Shown here: in pieces, positions 43,214-51,521 of the stretch
Layout of the letters: each line of letters opens with the position of its first letter
Numbering within the stretch: the first letter of the stretch is position 1
Assembly (NCBI GenBank): GCA_049587755.1
Contig: JBAVEN010000032.1
Span: forward strand, 18,537-82,536
Reading direction: 5' to 3'
Source of the DNA: Bog-375 sp049587755
Lineage (GTDB): Bacteria; Acidobacteriota; Terriglobia; Bryobacterales; Bryobacteraceae
DNA: 64,000 nt
The notes under the pieces: generated by a model
Database searches by the model: none
What the model saw: the letters and a program-made list of their open reading frames with translations, nothing else
Told to the model about the DNA's origin: nothing
Program-made: the position numbers and the translations under genes

Positions 43214-43803
43214 CAAGCGGGGCGCGAGCCCGGCTTCACCAGCCGAATCCCCTGCTGGCATAGTGGGCACTCCTCCGGCTGATAAGCGGCTACGTTGAGC
43301 GTCACCAACGCCACCCGCGGCACGCCCACATCCGCGGTACCGCCGCTACGGTCGATGATCGAAGCGGCGGCCGCCACTGAAGCGCCCGCCGCCCGCAGAA
43401 CTTCGATCACGTCCGCGGTGCTGCCGCCGGTGGTGATGACGTCCTCCACCACGCACGCTATCTCACCGGGCTCGATCGAGAATCCGCGCCGCAGTGCCAT
43501 TTTCTTGGATTCCGGGTCGCGTTCCGTGAAGATGTGCCGGCAGCCCAGGGCGCGCGCCACTTCGTGGCCAATAATCAAACCGCCCAGCGCCGGTGAGACC
43601 ACCACGCCAACCCCTGCCGCGAGCTTGGGTTGCAGCTCGCCCGCCAGCATTTTGCCCAGCTTCTCCGCCGCCATCGGGTGCTCCAGCACCAGCGCGCACT
43701 GCAGGTAGCGGTCGCTATGCAGCCCGCTCGTCAGGCGGAAATGTCCCTCCAGATATGCCCCCGTGAACCGGAACAACTCCAGCACGGACTCGGTGGCGGG
43801 CAT
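43213..43803 (-). CDS. pyrE: Orotate phosphoribosyltransferase
   Basis: A 196-residue enzyme that joins orotate to PRPP in pyrimidine synthesis. The PRPP motif is CVVEDVITTGGST (about residues 117-129) and the orotate loop includes LTSGLHSDRYLQCALVL. The frame is open 29 codons further upstream (to 43890), but ATG 43803 gives the usual length, and TATAGT lies 10 nt before it. The C-terminus ends in a CPLCQQG pair, also seen in a subset of PyrE proteins. Confidence 0.93.
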   Translation of the reverse strand: MPATESVLELFRFTGAYLEGHFRLTSGLHSDRYLQCALVLEHPMAAEKLGKMLAGELQPKLAAGVGVVVSPALGGLIIGHEVARALGCRHIFTERDPESKKMALRRGFSIEPGEIACVVEDVITTGGSTADVIEVLRAAGASVAAAASIIDRSGGTADVGVPRVALVTLNVAAYQPEECPLCQQGIRLVKPGSRPA

Positions 43804-43813
43804 CACAACCGTC

Positions 43814-43819
43814 ACTATA
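43814..43819 (-). promoter_or_regulatory. Putative -10 of pyrE
   Basis: TATAGT on the minus strand, 10 nt before the ATG at 43803. It would exclude the longer upstream start. Confidence 0.4.
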
Positions 43820-44149
43820 ACATCCGCCTTAGCGGCAAGTTCTTGCCCAATCGAGGCAATCGGCAACAGGATGGTACATTTGTCTGACACATCGGTATCA
43901 AATCGGCTTGTGCTAAAGCGCCGGTTTTGGATTCCACGGCTGATTCCACGCTGGTTAGCGTTTGGAGCGCTAATTGCTCATGGAAGTCTCGTGACTAGGA
44001 TGATACAGGCCCGAAGAGAGACGCTTGATCCCACCTTAGCCGACCTGCCGAAAGAGTCACCTCGCCAGCAAGCCCACCATTAGTCCCCAAAACCTTCACA
44101 ACCGTCTCTCCTCGGAGCCTGGCACAGCCCCCGGCTGCACGCCATCGCG

Positions 44150-44155
44150 TACCAT
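44150..44155 (+). promoter_or_regulatory. Putative -10 of the 100-residue gene
   Basis: TACCAT, 6 nt before the ATG at 44162; no ribosome-binding site. Confidence 0.35.
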
Positions 44156-44161
44156 GGTTTT

Positions 44162-44464
44162 ATGGCTAAAGCTATGTTCGACGTGGAGTGCCCCTGCTGC
44201 CAAGCGATTCTCCGGATCGATCCCGAAACCCGCGCCATCATTGCCCACACCGTTCCCGAGCGGCCCAAGCCGATTGAGGACTTAGCCGCCGAAGTGGTCA
44301 AGCTGAAAGGCGTCGAAGCGCGGCGCGACGAGGTCTTCCAAAAGCAGGTCGAAGCGCAAAAATCGCACGGCAAGGTGCTCGAGAAGAAATTCGACGAGCT
44401 CTTCAAGCGCGCCAAGGAAAGCCCCGACGCTCCGCCGCCCGTGCGTGATATCGACCTCGATTAG
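44162..44464 (+). CDS. Small conserved-looking protein with CxC-C motif
   Basis: A 100-residue cytoplasmic protein. Residues 1-35 hold a half zinc ribbon (FDVECPCCQAILRIDPETR) and the rest is a charged helix (RRDEVFQKQVEAQKSHGKVL) ending in an acidic tail (VRDIDLD). One CxxC pair per chain would need a partner subunit to bind zinc, so it may dimerise through the coiled coil. The function is unknown. It is monocistronic: a -10 lies 6 nt upstream and a terminator-like hairpin 37 nt downstream. Confidence 0.75.
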   Translation: MAKAMFDVECPCCQAILRIDPETRAIIAHTVPERPKPIEDLAAEVVKLKGVEARRDEVFQKQVEAQKSHGKVLEKKFDELFKRAKESPDAPPPVRDIDLD

Positions 44465-44494
44465 CACCCGCCGGCGCCACGAAGAAACGCAGCG

Positions 44495-44523
44495 CCGTAG
44501 CGCCGGCGGTCTTTGCCGCCGGT
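44495..44523. repeat. Dispersed 29-nt hairpin repeat, copy B
   Basis: Same sequence as the copies at 26844 and 59679. This copy is followed directly by GTTTTTT and can act as a terminator. Confidence 0.85.
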
Positions 44524-44530
44524 GTTTTTT
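44501..44530 (+). terminator. Rho-independent terminator formed by a dispersed repeat
   Basis: A 9-bp GC-rich stem (CGCCGGCGG with CCGCCGGTG) and a short loop, followed by six T and then CTCTCT. It lies 37 nt after the stop of the 44162 gene. Confidence 0.65.
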
Positions 44531-44812
44531 CTCTCTCCAATCGTGCGCGTTGAGGATAACCCAAGCAGAAGCGGTCTGTCCGCGCGCCCCGAAGAGTGGC
44601 CATGGTCCAGCACGCACAAGTCACACGAACCAGCGGCAAAAACCATCGGCGCTACAGCGCCTCTCGCGAAAAATGCAGACGCACCAGTGGAGAGGCATGC
44701 CCACCCCGGCTTTCCGCGGCGCACTTGGCCCAATCGGCCGAAAAGCACCACCACCGGCCAATTCGCGCCATTCCGGGAAACGTGATAACCTTTGGTTCCC
44801 AGGAACAGCCAT

Positions 44813-45937
44813 ATGCGGAAATTCACCGCTTTCTTCGTTATCCTATTCGGCGCCACAGCCGTCCTCTGCGCGCAGGCCACACCGCCGGCTGCATCGCAGC
44901 CCATACCGGCGGCCGCGCCGCAGGCTGCGGTTCCGCAGACCCCGCCCGCACCCCCTCCGCCGCACGAGCAGGCTCCGGCGGCCTACAACTGTGATCCGGT
45001 AAATCCCAACGCCACGCCCGAGGCTCGCGCGCTGCTGAAGACCCTCTGCGCGATCTCCGGCAAGGGCATCCTGTCCGGCCAGCATAATTATCCCAACCAG
45101 CGCGATCTGGACACGGAAAAGGTCCACACACTCACCGGCAAGTACCCCGCCATCTGGGGTTCGGATTTCGGCTTTACCGACGACGAGGACAAGGACTCCA
45201 TCGTTCATCGCGACCTGATCATCGCGGAGGCCAAAAAGCAGGCGGCGGCCGGCTCCATCATTTATCTGTGCTGGCACATGCTGCGGCCCACCGAGGATGA
45301 ACCGGGCAAGCCCGGCGCGAGTTGGAGGGGCAGCGTGCAGGCCCGCCTCACCGACGATCAGTGGGCGGAGTTGATCACGCCCGACACGCCGCTGCACAAG
45401 CGGTGGGAAAAATACATGGACACGGCCGCCGGCTATCTCAAGCAGTTGCAGGATGCGCATATCCCGGTCCTCTGGCGGCCCATGCATGAAAACAACGGCG
45501 GCTTTTTCTGGTGGGGCGGCCGCCCCGGGATGGGCGGTACCGCGCAGCTTTACCGCGAGGTCTACGCTCGCATGGTTTACGTTCATCACCTCGACAACCT
45601 GATCTGGGTGTGGAATCAGAACGGCCCCGCCCCATTGGGCGAGTTTTTCAATTACTTTCCAGGCCAACAGTACGTCGATGTCGTCAGCTATGACAACTAC
45701 CGCGAATTGAGCGACCAGTATTATTACGAGATGCTGGCCCTGGCCGAAGGCAAGCCGATCGCTCTCGGCGAAGTCGGCGTCCCCCCTTCCGCCGAGGTGC
45801 TCAAGGCACAACCCCGGTGGGCCTGGTTCATGGTCTGGGCCGGCATGGTCAACGAGCGCATCCTGCCGGCTTATAACAACCCGTACGTAATCAATCGCGG
45901 CGATCCGATTCCGGGTACTTCGCCCGCGCCACAGTAA
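44813..45937 (+). CDS. GH26 family endo-beta-mannanase-like hydrolase
   Basis: A 374-residue secreted glycoside hydrolase of family 26. A signal peptide (MRKFTAFFVILFGATAVLCAQ) and a Pro/Ala-rich linker (about 22-58) precede the catalytic barrel. The acid/base Glu226 is in LWRPMHENNGGFFWW and the nucleophile Glu319 in ALGEVGVPP. GH26 enzymes cut mannans (or, in some subgroups, beta-1,3-xylan or mixed-linkage glucan). The ATG follows CAGGA at about 9-nt spacing. The GH30 gene follows 59 nt later, so the two likely act on the same polymer. Confidence 0.92.
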   Translation: MRKFTAFFVILFGATAVLCAQATPPAASQPIPAAAPQAAVPQTPPAPPPPHEQAPAAYNCDPVNPNATPEARALLKTLCAISGKGILSGQHNYPNQRDLDTEKVHTLTGKYPAIWGSDFGFTDDEDKDSIVHRDLIIAEAKKQAAAGSIIYLCWHMLRPTEDEPGKPGASWRGSVQARLTDDQWAELITPDTPLHKRWEKYMDTAAGYLKQLQDAHIPVLWRPMHENNGGFFWWGGRPGMGGTAQLYREVYARMVYVHHLDNLIWVWNQNGPAPLGEFFNYFPGQQYVDVVSYDNYRELSDQYYYEMLALAEGKPIALGEVGVPPSAEVLKAQPRWAWFMVWAGMVNERILPAYNNPYVINRGDPIPGTSPAPQ

Positions 45938-45996
45938 AGACTCCGGTCTGCGCCGGCAATCGGTGCTGCCAGGCGCCAGCCTGTCGCTGCGCTACG

Positions 45997-47928
45997 ATGA
46001 GATTTGGACCGGTCATGCTGTCTCAAAGAGTGTCTCCAACCCTCGCGGCTCTGTGCCTCTGGGCCGCCAGCGGCACGCTGGCAAGCGCCCAGGTCGTCAA
46101 CGTCTGGCTAACCACCAACGATCAGCAGGCACTGATGGCTCCGCAGCCGTCGGTGTCGTTCACGCCCGGCACCGGCCAGCTTCCATCCATCTTCATTTCC
46201 GAATCCCAGGCCGAGCAGACCATCGAAGGATTCGGCGCTTCCATGACCGATTCCGCGGCTTACCTGCTGAACGGAGTGGTCCCCCGAGCCGCGCTCGACG
46301 GTGTCATGCAATCCATCTTCGGACGCTCCCAGGGAATCGGCGTCAGCTTCCTCCGCAATCCCATGGGCGCCTCGGATATCACCCGCCCGCCCGATTATTC
46401 CTACGATGACACCCTCGCGGATAGCACCGATTCGAGCCTGCCGAACTTTTCCGTCTTCCATGACCAAGCCGACATCCTCCCCTTGCTCCTCCAGGCCAAA
46501 GCCATCAACCCGCAGATCAAAATGCTGGGCACTCCCTGGAGCCCGCCGGGTTGGATGAAAGAAAACAGCTCCATGGTCGGCGGTACGTCGGCTAATGCCC
46601 AGTTACTCCCAGCGCAGTACACAGCTTTTGCCAACTATCTGGTCAAGTATGTGCAGGCCTACCAGGCTGCCGGCGTCCCTGTCGACTATCTCACCATCCA
46701 GAACGAACCGCTAAATGTTCCCACTAATTATCCCGGCGAGTACATGGCCGGCACAGACCAGCTCAACATTCTGAAAAACTACGTGCTTCCGGCGCTAGCT
46801 GCCGCAAACATCACCACCAAAATCCTGGTTTACGACCACAACTGGGACACCCCATCGTACCCGGAGACAGTTCTCGCAGATCCAGCGCTCGCCGCGTCGC
46901 CGCAAATCGCCGGCGTCGCCTGGCATTGGTACGGCGGGCCTCCCGGCGCCATGACCACCCTGCACAACCTTTATCCGCAACTCGGCCAGTACATCACCGA
47001 GGCCTCGGGCGAAACGTCGATCCCCGACGAAGAGCAGAAAGACTTCGAAATGATCATCCACTCGATGCGGAACTGGAGCCGGTCATATGTCAAGTGGAGC
47101 TTGGCGCTGGATCAGAATAACGGGCCGCATACCGGCGGCTGCGGCGATTGCACCGGCCTGATCATGGTCAACTCCAATACTGGCGCGGTGACGAATAACA
47201 TCGACTATTACACCTTGGGCCATTTCAGTAAGTTCGTGCTGCCCGGGGCGGTGCGCGTGTGGTCGAACAACGCGCCAGGCCTCATCAGCGCGGCGTTCAT
47301 CAACCCGCTTCACCGTGTGGGCCTTGCTGGCGTCGCTCACTCCGACGCCCGCGAGCGGTCGCGCGTGCTGGTGGTCTACAACGATTCGGCGTCAACTCGG
47401 ACCTTTCAGGTGGTGTGGTACGGAACATCGTTCCAGTATTCCCTGCCCTCTCACGCCGGCGCCACGTTTCAATGGGACGCCGGCCTCGAGTACTCCTGCC
47501 GGGGAGGGTGCTGGACTCCCGTGTTATCCGCAACCACGCAGATCCAGGCTTCCAGTTACAACGAGCTCAGCGGACTCCAGACCGAACCCTGCACCGATAC
47601 GGACTCGAACGGCGGTTTCGACCTGGGATATTCCGCCCCGGGTCTTTGGGCGGAATACCGGAATATCGATTTCGGTTCCGGCGTCAGCTCCGTTCAGGTG
47701 CGGGTGGCGAATGACAGCGGCAGCCAAGGCACGCTCGAGTTCCATTCCGGCAGCCCCACCGGACCGCTGCTCGCTCAGGCCACGATTCCCAACACCGGTG
47801 CCTGGCAGACCTGGACCACCGTCACCGCTCCTGTTTCCGGCGCTTCGGGGGTGCAGAATCTTTTCCTCGTCTTCCAGAGCGGCAGCTCCAGCGGTGAGGG
47901 CAATGTGAACTGGTTCCAATTTCAGTAA
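45997..47928 (+). CDS. GH30 family hydrolase with C-terminal CBM6-like domain
   Basis: A 643-residue secreted enzyme. After the signal peptide (ending GTLASAQ) residues 60-500 form the GH30 barrel with its attached beta-structure: TIEGFGASMTDSAA, GTPWSPPGWMK, acid/base Glu237 (TIQNEPL) and nucleophile Glu335 (YITEASGE). Residues about 510-643 look like a family 6 carbohydrate-binding module (GFDLGYSAPGLWAEYRNIDF, ending GNVNWFQFQ). Activities in the family include beta-1,6-glucanase, glucosylceramidase and xylanase. An ATG at 46015 is an alternative start, and a TACGAT overlapping the first ATG could be a -10 that favours it. Confidence 0.9.
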   Translation: MRFGPVMLSQRVSPTLAALCLWAASGTLASAQVVNVWLTTNDQQALMAPQPSVSFTPGTGQLPSIFISESQAEQTIEGFGASMTDSAAYLLNGVVPRAALDGVMQSIFGRSQGIGVSFLRNPMGASDITRPPDYSYDDTLADSTDSSLPNFSVFHDQADILPLLLQAKAINPQIKMLGTPWSPPGWMKENSSMVGGTSANAQLLPAQYTAFANYLVKYVQAYQAAGVPVDYLTIQNEPLNVPTNYPGEYMAGTDQLNILKNYVLPALAAANITTKILVYDHNWDTPSYPETVLADPALAASPQIAGVAWHWYGGPPGAMTTLHNLYPQLGQYITEASGETSIPDEEQKDFEMIIHSMRNWSRSYVKWSLALDQNNGPHTGGCGDCTGLIMVNSNTGAVTNNIDYYTLGHFSKFVLPGAVRVWSNNAPGLISAAFINPLHRVGLAGVAHSDARERSRVLVVYNDSASTRTFQVVWYGTSFQYSLPSHAGATFQWDAGLEYSCRGGCWTPVLSATTQIQASSYNELSGLQTEPCTDTDSNGGFDLGYSAPGLWAEYRNIDFGSGVSSVQVRVANDSGSQGTLEFHSGSPTGPLLAQATIPNTGAWQTWTTVTAPVSGASGVQNLFLVFQSGSSSGEGNVNWFQFQ

Positions 47929-48084
47929 ATTGATTGGACCTTTGGACGACAGCAGCGGCACTGCTTCGGCCGCCTGAGTTGCCCTGCCTTCGCACATTCC
48001 TCCGCGTGCCGAAGAGCAATCGTCAACGTTATGCAGGTTAACACGTATGACTTATCGGGTATTCCTCGAATTTAGCATCCGTGC

Positions 48085-48090
48085 TACCAT
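48085..48090 (+). promoter_or_regulatory. Putative extended -10 of the NHL-repeat gene
   Basis: TGCTACCAT places an extended TGn ahead of TACCAT. It would give an 18-nt leader with GGGAGGA before the GTG at 48115. Confidence 0.4.
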
Positions 48091-48114
48091 TTGACGTTGT
48101 CTCGGGAGGATGAT

Positions 48115-51100
48115 GTGCGAGTGTTGCGCTGCTTCCTGCTAGTTTTGGCCATCGCATCTTCCGCAGTCGGCCAGACGTACACCATTAACACATTCGCCGG
48201 CGGCGGGCTGCCAGTGAACATTGCAGGTACCTCCGCCAGCCTGGCGCCCACAAGCGCCGTTGCGCTTGATGCGAGCGGCGACATCTTTATAGCTCTTCTG
48301 GATTACAACGTGGTCCTGCGCTGCGACGCCAGGACCGGAATCCTGACCCTGGTAGCGGGCAACGGAACGGCAGGTTTCAGTGGCGATAGCGGCCAGGCCG
48401 TTGACGCTCAGTTGAACGGCCCGACCGGCGTCGCTGTGGACTACGCCGGCAACGTCTACATCGCGGACGCCGGCAACGCCCGCATACGCAAGGTTTCGGC
48501 CGGCATCATCACCACCGTGGCCGGCACGGGTTCCAACAGTTTCAGCGGCGACAACGGCCCGGCCACCAGCGCTCAGTTGAACCCCATCGGCGGTACGCAA
48601 GGCGGCTTCGGCGTCGCCTTGGACGCCTCTGGCAACCTCTACATCGCCGACACCGGCAATTACCGCGTCCGCAAGGTCGCTAACGGCATCATCACCACCG
48701 TGGCCGGCAACGGGACGTATGGTTTCAGCGGCGACACCGGCCCGGCTACCAGCGCAACGCTGTCCAATCCAACCGGCGTGGTCCTGGATGACGCCTACAA
48801 CCTATACATCGCGGACGGCAATCGCATCCGCGAGGTCTCGGGGGGAATCATCACCACCGTGGCGGGCAACGGATTCATCGGCCCCAGCGGCGATAACGGC
48901 CCGGCCATCAAGGCCGAGCTCAACGGCCCCAATGGCGTTGCCCTCGACAACGCCGGCGATCTCTTTATCGCGGACACGGGCAACAGTCGCGTCCGCGAGA
49001 TCTCGAACGGCATCATTACCACCGTGGCCGGCAACGGTACGTTCGGCCTCAGTGGCGATGGCGGCCCAGCCACCAGCGCGCAGTTGAACAGCCCCTTCGG
49101 CGTTGCCGTGGACTCGCTCGGCAACGTCTTCATCGCGGACTTTGGCAACAATCGGGTCCGCAAGGTCACCGGCAACGCGATCACCACGGTGGTCGGCGGC
49201 GGCTCGTCAATCGGCGACGCAACCACGGGTGCTTTCGGCTATGCCATCAACGCCCAGTTGTTTTTTCCCGAGGGTGTCGCCCTGGATTCGGCCGGCGACC
49301 TTTACATCGCCGACTTTGACAATGGCCGCATTCGCAAGGTCTCCAGCCCCAGCTCCGTGATTACCACCGTCGCGGGTAACGGAATCTTTGGTTTCGGTGG
49401 CGACAACGGCCCCGCCGCCAACGCCGAGTTGGACGGTCCCAGCGGCCTCGCCGTGGACTTGGCCGGCAATCTTTACATCGCCGACTCCGGTAACAATCGC
49501 GTCCGCATGGTCTCCACCGGCGTGATCACCACCGTGGCCGGCAACGGGACGCCCGGTTTCAGCGGCGATCACAGCTCCGCCACCGGCGCCGAGCTGTATG
49601 GTCCCTCCGGTGTGGCCGTGGACGCCAACGGGAATCTCTACATCGCCGATTACTTCAACAATCGCGTCCGCATGGTCTCTAACGGCGTGATCATCACCGT
49701 GGCCGGCAACGGGACGCCAGGTTCCGGCGGCGACAACGGCCCCGCCATCAGCGCCCAATTATCCGGGCCCAAGGGCGTCGCCCTGGACGCCGCGGGTGAC
49801 CTCTATATCGCTGACTCGGCCAACAACCGGATCCGCGAGGTCTCCGGAGGAGTGATTACCACCGTGGCCGGTAGCGGCGCCTTCGCACTCGGCGACGGCG
49901 CACCAGCCACCAAAGCCGTGATCAGCTTGCCCGCAGCCGTCGCCGTCGACATCGCCGGCAACCTGTACATCGCGGACTCTGGAAACAATCGCATCCGCAG
50001 GGTCACCGGTGGGATTATTAGCACCATTGTTGGCGATGGGAATGCTTCGTTCAGTGGTGATGGCGGCCCGTCGATTTTCGCGGAGATCGACGACCCGTAT
50101 GGCATTACCGTGAACTCATCGGGCACGGTTTACTTCGCTGACACCGCAAACAATCGAGTTCGTTTTCTGTTCCCGGCCCCCGGCAATGCGTGCACCTACA
50201 CCCTTAGCCCGTTCCCGTTGCCGGCCGTGGCCACCTCCGGCGGAAACGTCCCTGTAACCGTCCAGACCGCAGCCGGTTGCACCTGGGTGGCCCAAGGGCC
50301 GCCGAGTTGGATTACTCTCTCTGGCACCGCGGTCAACTCCGGTCCCGGTAGTGTGACTCTCACCGTCGTCGCCAACACCGGCGCAACGCGCAGTGGCGTC
50401 ATCTCCATTGCCGGCGTGCCGGTCCTGGTGACTCAGCAAGGCACCAGCCCGGTGCTTTCCATCAACGCCGGTGGCGTCATAAACGACGCCAATTACACCG
50501 CGCCGGTGGCGCCCGGCAGCATTGCCGCGGCATTCGGAGATTTTCTGCTATCCTCGCAGTTCACTGCCCCGTCAGGGTCGCTACCCACGGACCTTTCAGG
50601 CCTTTCCCTCGAGTTCCCCGGCGGCAGGCTGGCGCCCCTGTTTTATGCCTCCGGCACACAGGTCAACTTCCAGATCCCTTGGGAATTGGCCGGCCAGTCG
50701 ACGACTACCTTGACTGCCTCTCTGAGCGGCCAAACCAGCGCTGCCCAAACGGTGAACCTCGCGCCGTTCGCCCCGGCAATCTTCAGCATCAACTCTCAAG
50801 GCAGCGGTCAGGGAGCGATCATCGACGCAATATCCTATCGCCTCCTGGATTCCACTAACCCCGCGACCGCCGGCGTCACTTACGTCGCAATTTACTGCAC
50901 CGGCCTCGGCGCGGTCACCAACCAGCCTCCGACCGGATCACCCGCACCGGTGCAGTCGCTGTCATACACCAACACCACGCCCACTGTGACCATCGGCGGA
51001 GTGCAGGTGCTAACCCAGAACGTGGAGTTCTCCGGCCTCGCGCCCGGCTTTGTCGGCCTGTACCAGGTCAACGCCCAGGTGCCCGCCACATCCGCAAGAG

Positions 51101-51180
51101 GGGATGCGGTGCCGGTGACAATAACCATCGGCGGTATAGCCTCGAATACCGTCACCATCGCCGTTCAATCGGCGCCGTAG
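48115..51180 (+). CDS. Secreted NHL-repeat protein with BACON-like and Solibacter C-terminal domains
   Basis: A 1021-residue exported protein. After the signal peptide (LRCFLLVLAIASSAVGQ) come about eleven NHL repeats, each with a TVAGNG...FSGDxGPA loop and a (Y/F)IAD-x-x-NxRxRxV strand, probably forming two propellers. Next is a BACON-like Ig domain (about 690-775: AGCTWVAQGPPSWITLSG ... ISIAGVPVLVTQQG). The last 230 residues form the TIGR03437-type domain (GGVINDANYTAPVAPGS, then QVNFQIPWEL, then YCTGLGAV), a marker of Solibacter-like genomes. It may bind extracellular glycans or proteins. GTG 48115 has GGGAGGA upstream; TTG 48091 is the longer alternative. Confidence 0.88.
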   Translation: MRVLRCFLLVLAIASSAVGQTYTINTFAGGGLPVNIAGTSASLAPTSAVALDASGDIFIALLDYNVVLRCDARTGILTLVAGNGTAGFSGDSGQAVDAQLNGPTGVAVDYAGNVYIADAGNARIRKVSAGIITTVAGTGSNSFSGDNGPATSAQLNPIGGTQGGFGVALDASGNLYIADTGNYRVRKVANGIITTVAGNGTYGFSGDTGPATSATLSNPTGVVLDDAYNLYIADGNRIREVSGGIITTVAGNGFIGPSGDNGPAIKAELNGPNGVALDNAGDLFIADTGNSRVREISNGIITTVAGNGTFGLSGDGGPATSAQLNSPFGVAVDSLGNVFIADFGNNRVRKVTGNAITTVVGGGSSIGDATTGAFGYAINAQLFFPEGVALDSAGDLYIADFDNGRIRKVSSPSSVITTVAGNGIFGFGGDNGPAANAELDGPSGLAVDLAGNLYIADSGNNRVRMVSTGVITTVAGNGTPGFSGDHSSATGAELYGPSGVAVDANGNLYIADYFNNRVRMVSNGVIITVAGNGTPGSGGDNGPAISAQLSGPKGVALDAAGDLYIADSANNRIREVSGGVITTVAGSGAFALGDGAPATKAVISLPAAVAVDIAGNLYIADSGNNRIRRVTGGIISTIVGDGNASFSGDGGPSIFAEIDDPYGITVNSSGTVYFADTANNRVRFLFPAPGNACTYTLSPFPLPAVATSGGNVPVTVQTAAGCTWVAQGPPSWITLSGTAVNSGPGSVTLTVVANTGATRSGVISIAGVPVLVTQQGTSPVLSINAGGVINDANYTAPVAPGSIAAAFGDFLLSSQFTAPSGSLPTDLSGLSLEFPGGRLAPLFYASGTQVNFQIPWELAGQSTTTLTASLSGQTSAAQTVNLAPFAPAIFSINSQGSGQGAIIDAISYRLLDSTNPATAGVTYVAIYCTGLGAVTNQPPTGSPAPVQSLSYTNTTPTVTIGGVQVLTQNVEFSGLAPGFVGLYQVNAQVPATSARGDAVPVTITIGGIASNTVTIAVQSAP
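48345..50170 (+). repeat. In-frame tandem repeat of about 165-180 bp
   Basis: Eleven degenerate copies encode the NHL units, with recurrent AACGG-ACG and ATCGCCGA-type segments. The units differ by point changes and short indels, so they are coding repeats and not a spacer array. Confidence 0.75.
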
Positions 51181-51521
51181 CCGTCCACTGACCGAACGGG
51201 AAATCCGATCCGCGCGAAATTTCACGGTGTGACTGCGAATAGCCGCTGCATTCCACATTGGGATGTGCGTGATCGGTTTGTCGAAACCGCCACTACCTGG
51301 GGCTACGCCTCGCCATCGCCCTCCGCGGCCCTGGCCGCCAAAGCGCGACAACCTGATTCCGCCCCGCCCGTCTAACCCTCGCCAACTGATGCCGCATCCC
51401 CAGGCCACAGCATGCCCTCGTTGAGTTGTCTCATCACGCTCCTCACTGGATCGCAGCATCTGGCTTTCAAAACCCCGTTTTTCAACAAGCTCCTGACGCT
51501 TACGCCTTGCAGTGTTACTTA
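51181..51521. other. Intergenic region between convergent genes
   Basis: A 341-base gap between convergent stops. I see no gene, strong hairpin or repeat in it. Confidence 0.5.

Larger units (their letters stand above)
43804..44161. other. Intergenic region between divergent genes
   Basis: A 358-base gap. Apart from the two putative promoters near its ends I find no RNA gene, repeat or convincing frame. Confidence 0.5.
44465..44812. other. Intergenic region with terminator-like repeat
   Basis: A 348-base gap. It holds a copy of the 29-nt hairpin repeat (44495-44523) followed by a T-run. The remainder has only short chance frames. Confidence 0.5.

Noticed and set aside
43763..44083. Forward 106-codon frame crossing the pyrE start region
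   Set aside because: It overlaps the first part of pyrE, has no ribosome-binding site and no protein-like pattern in its unique part.
48345..50170. Repetitive block considered as a CRISPR or tandem satellite
   Set aside because: Units are long, imperfect, in frame and encode NHL strands; there are no short identical repeats with unique spacers.
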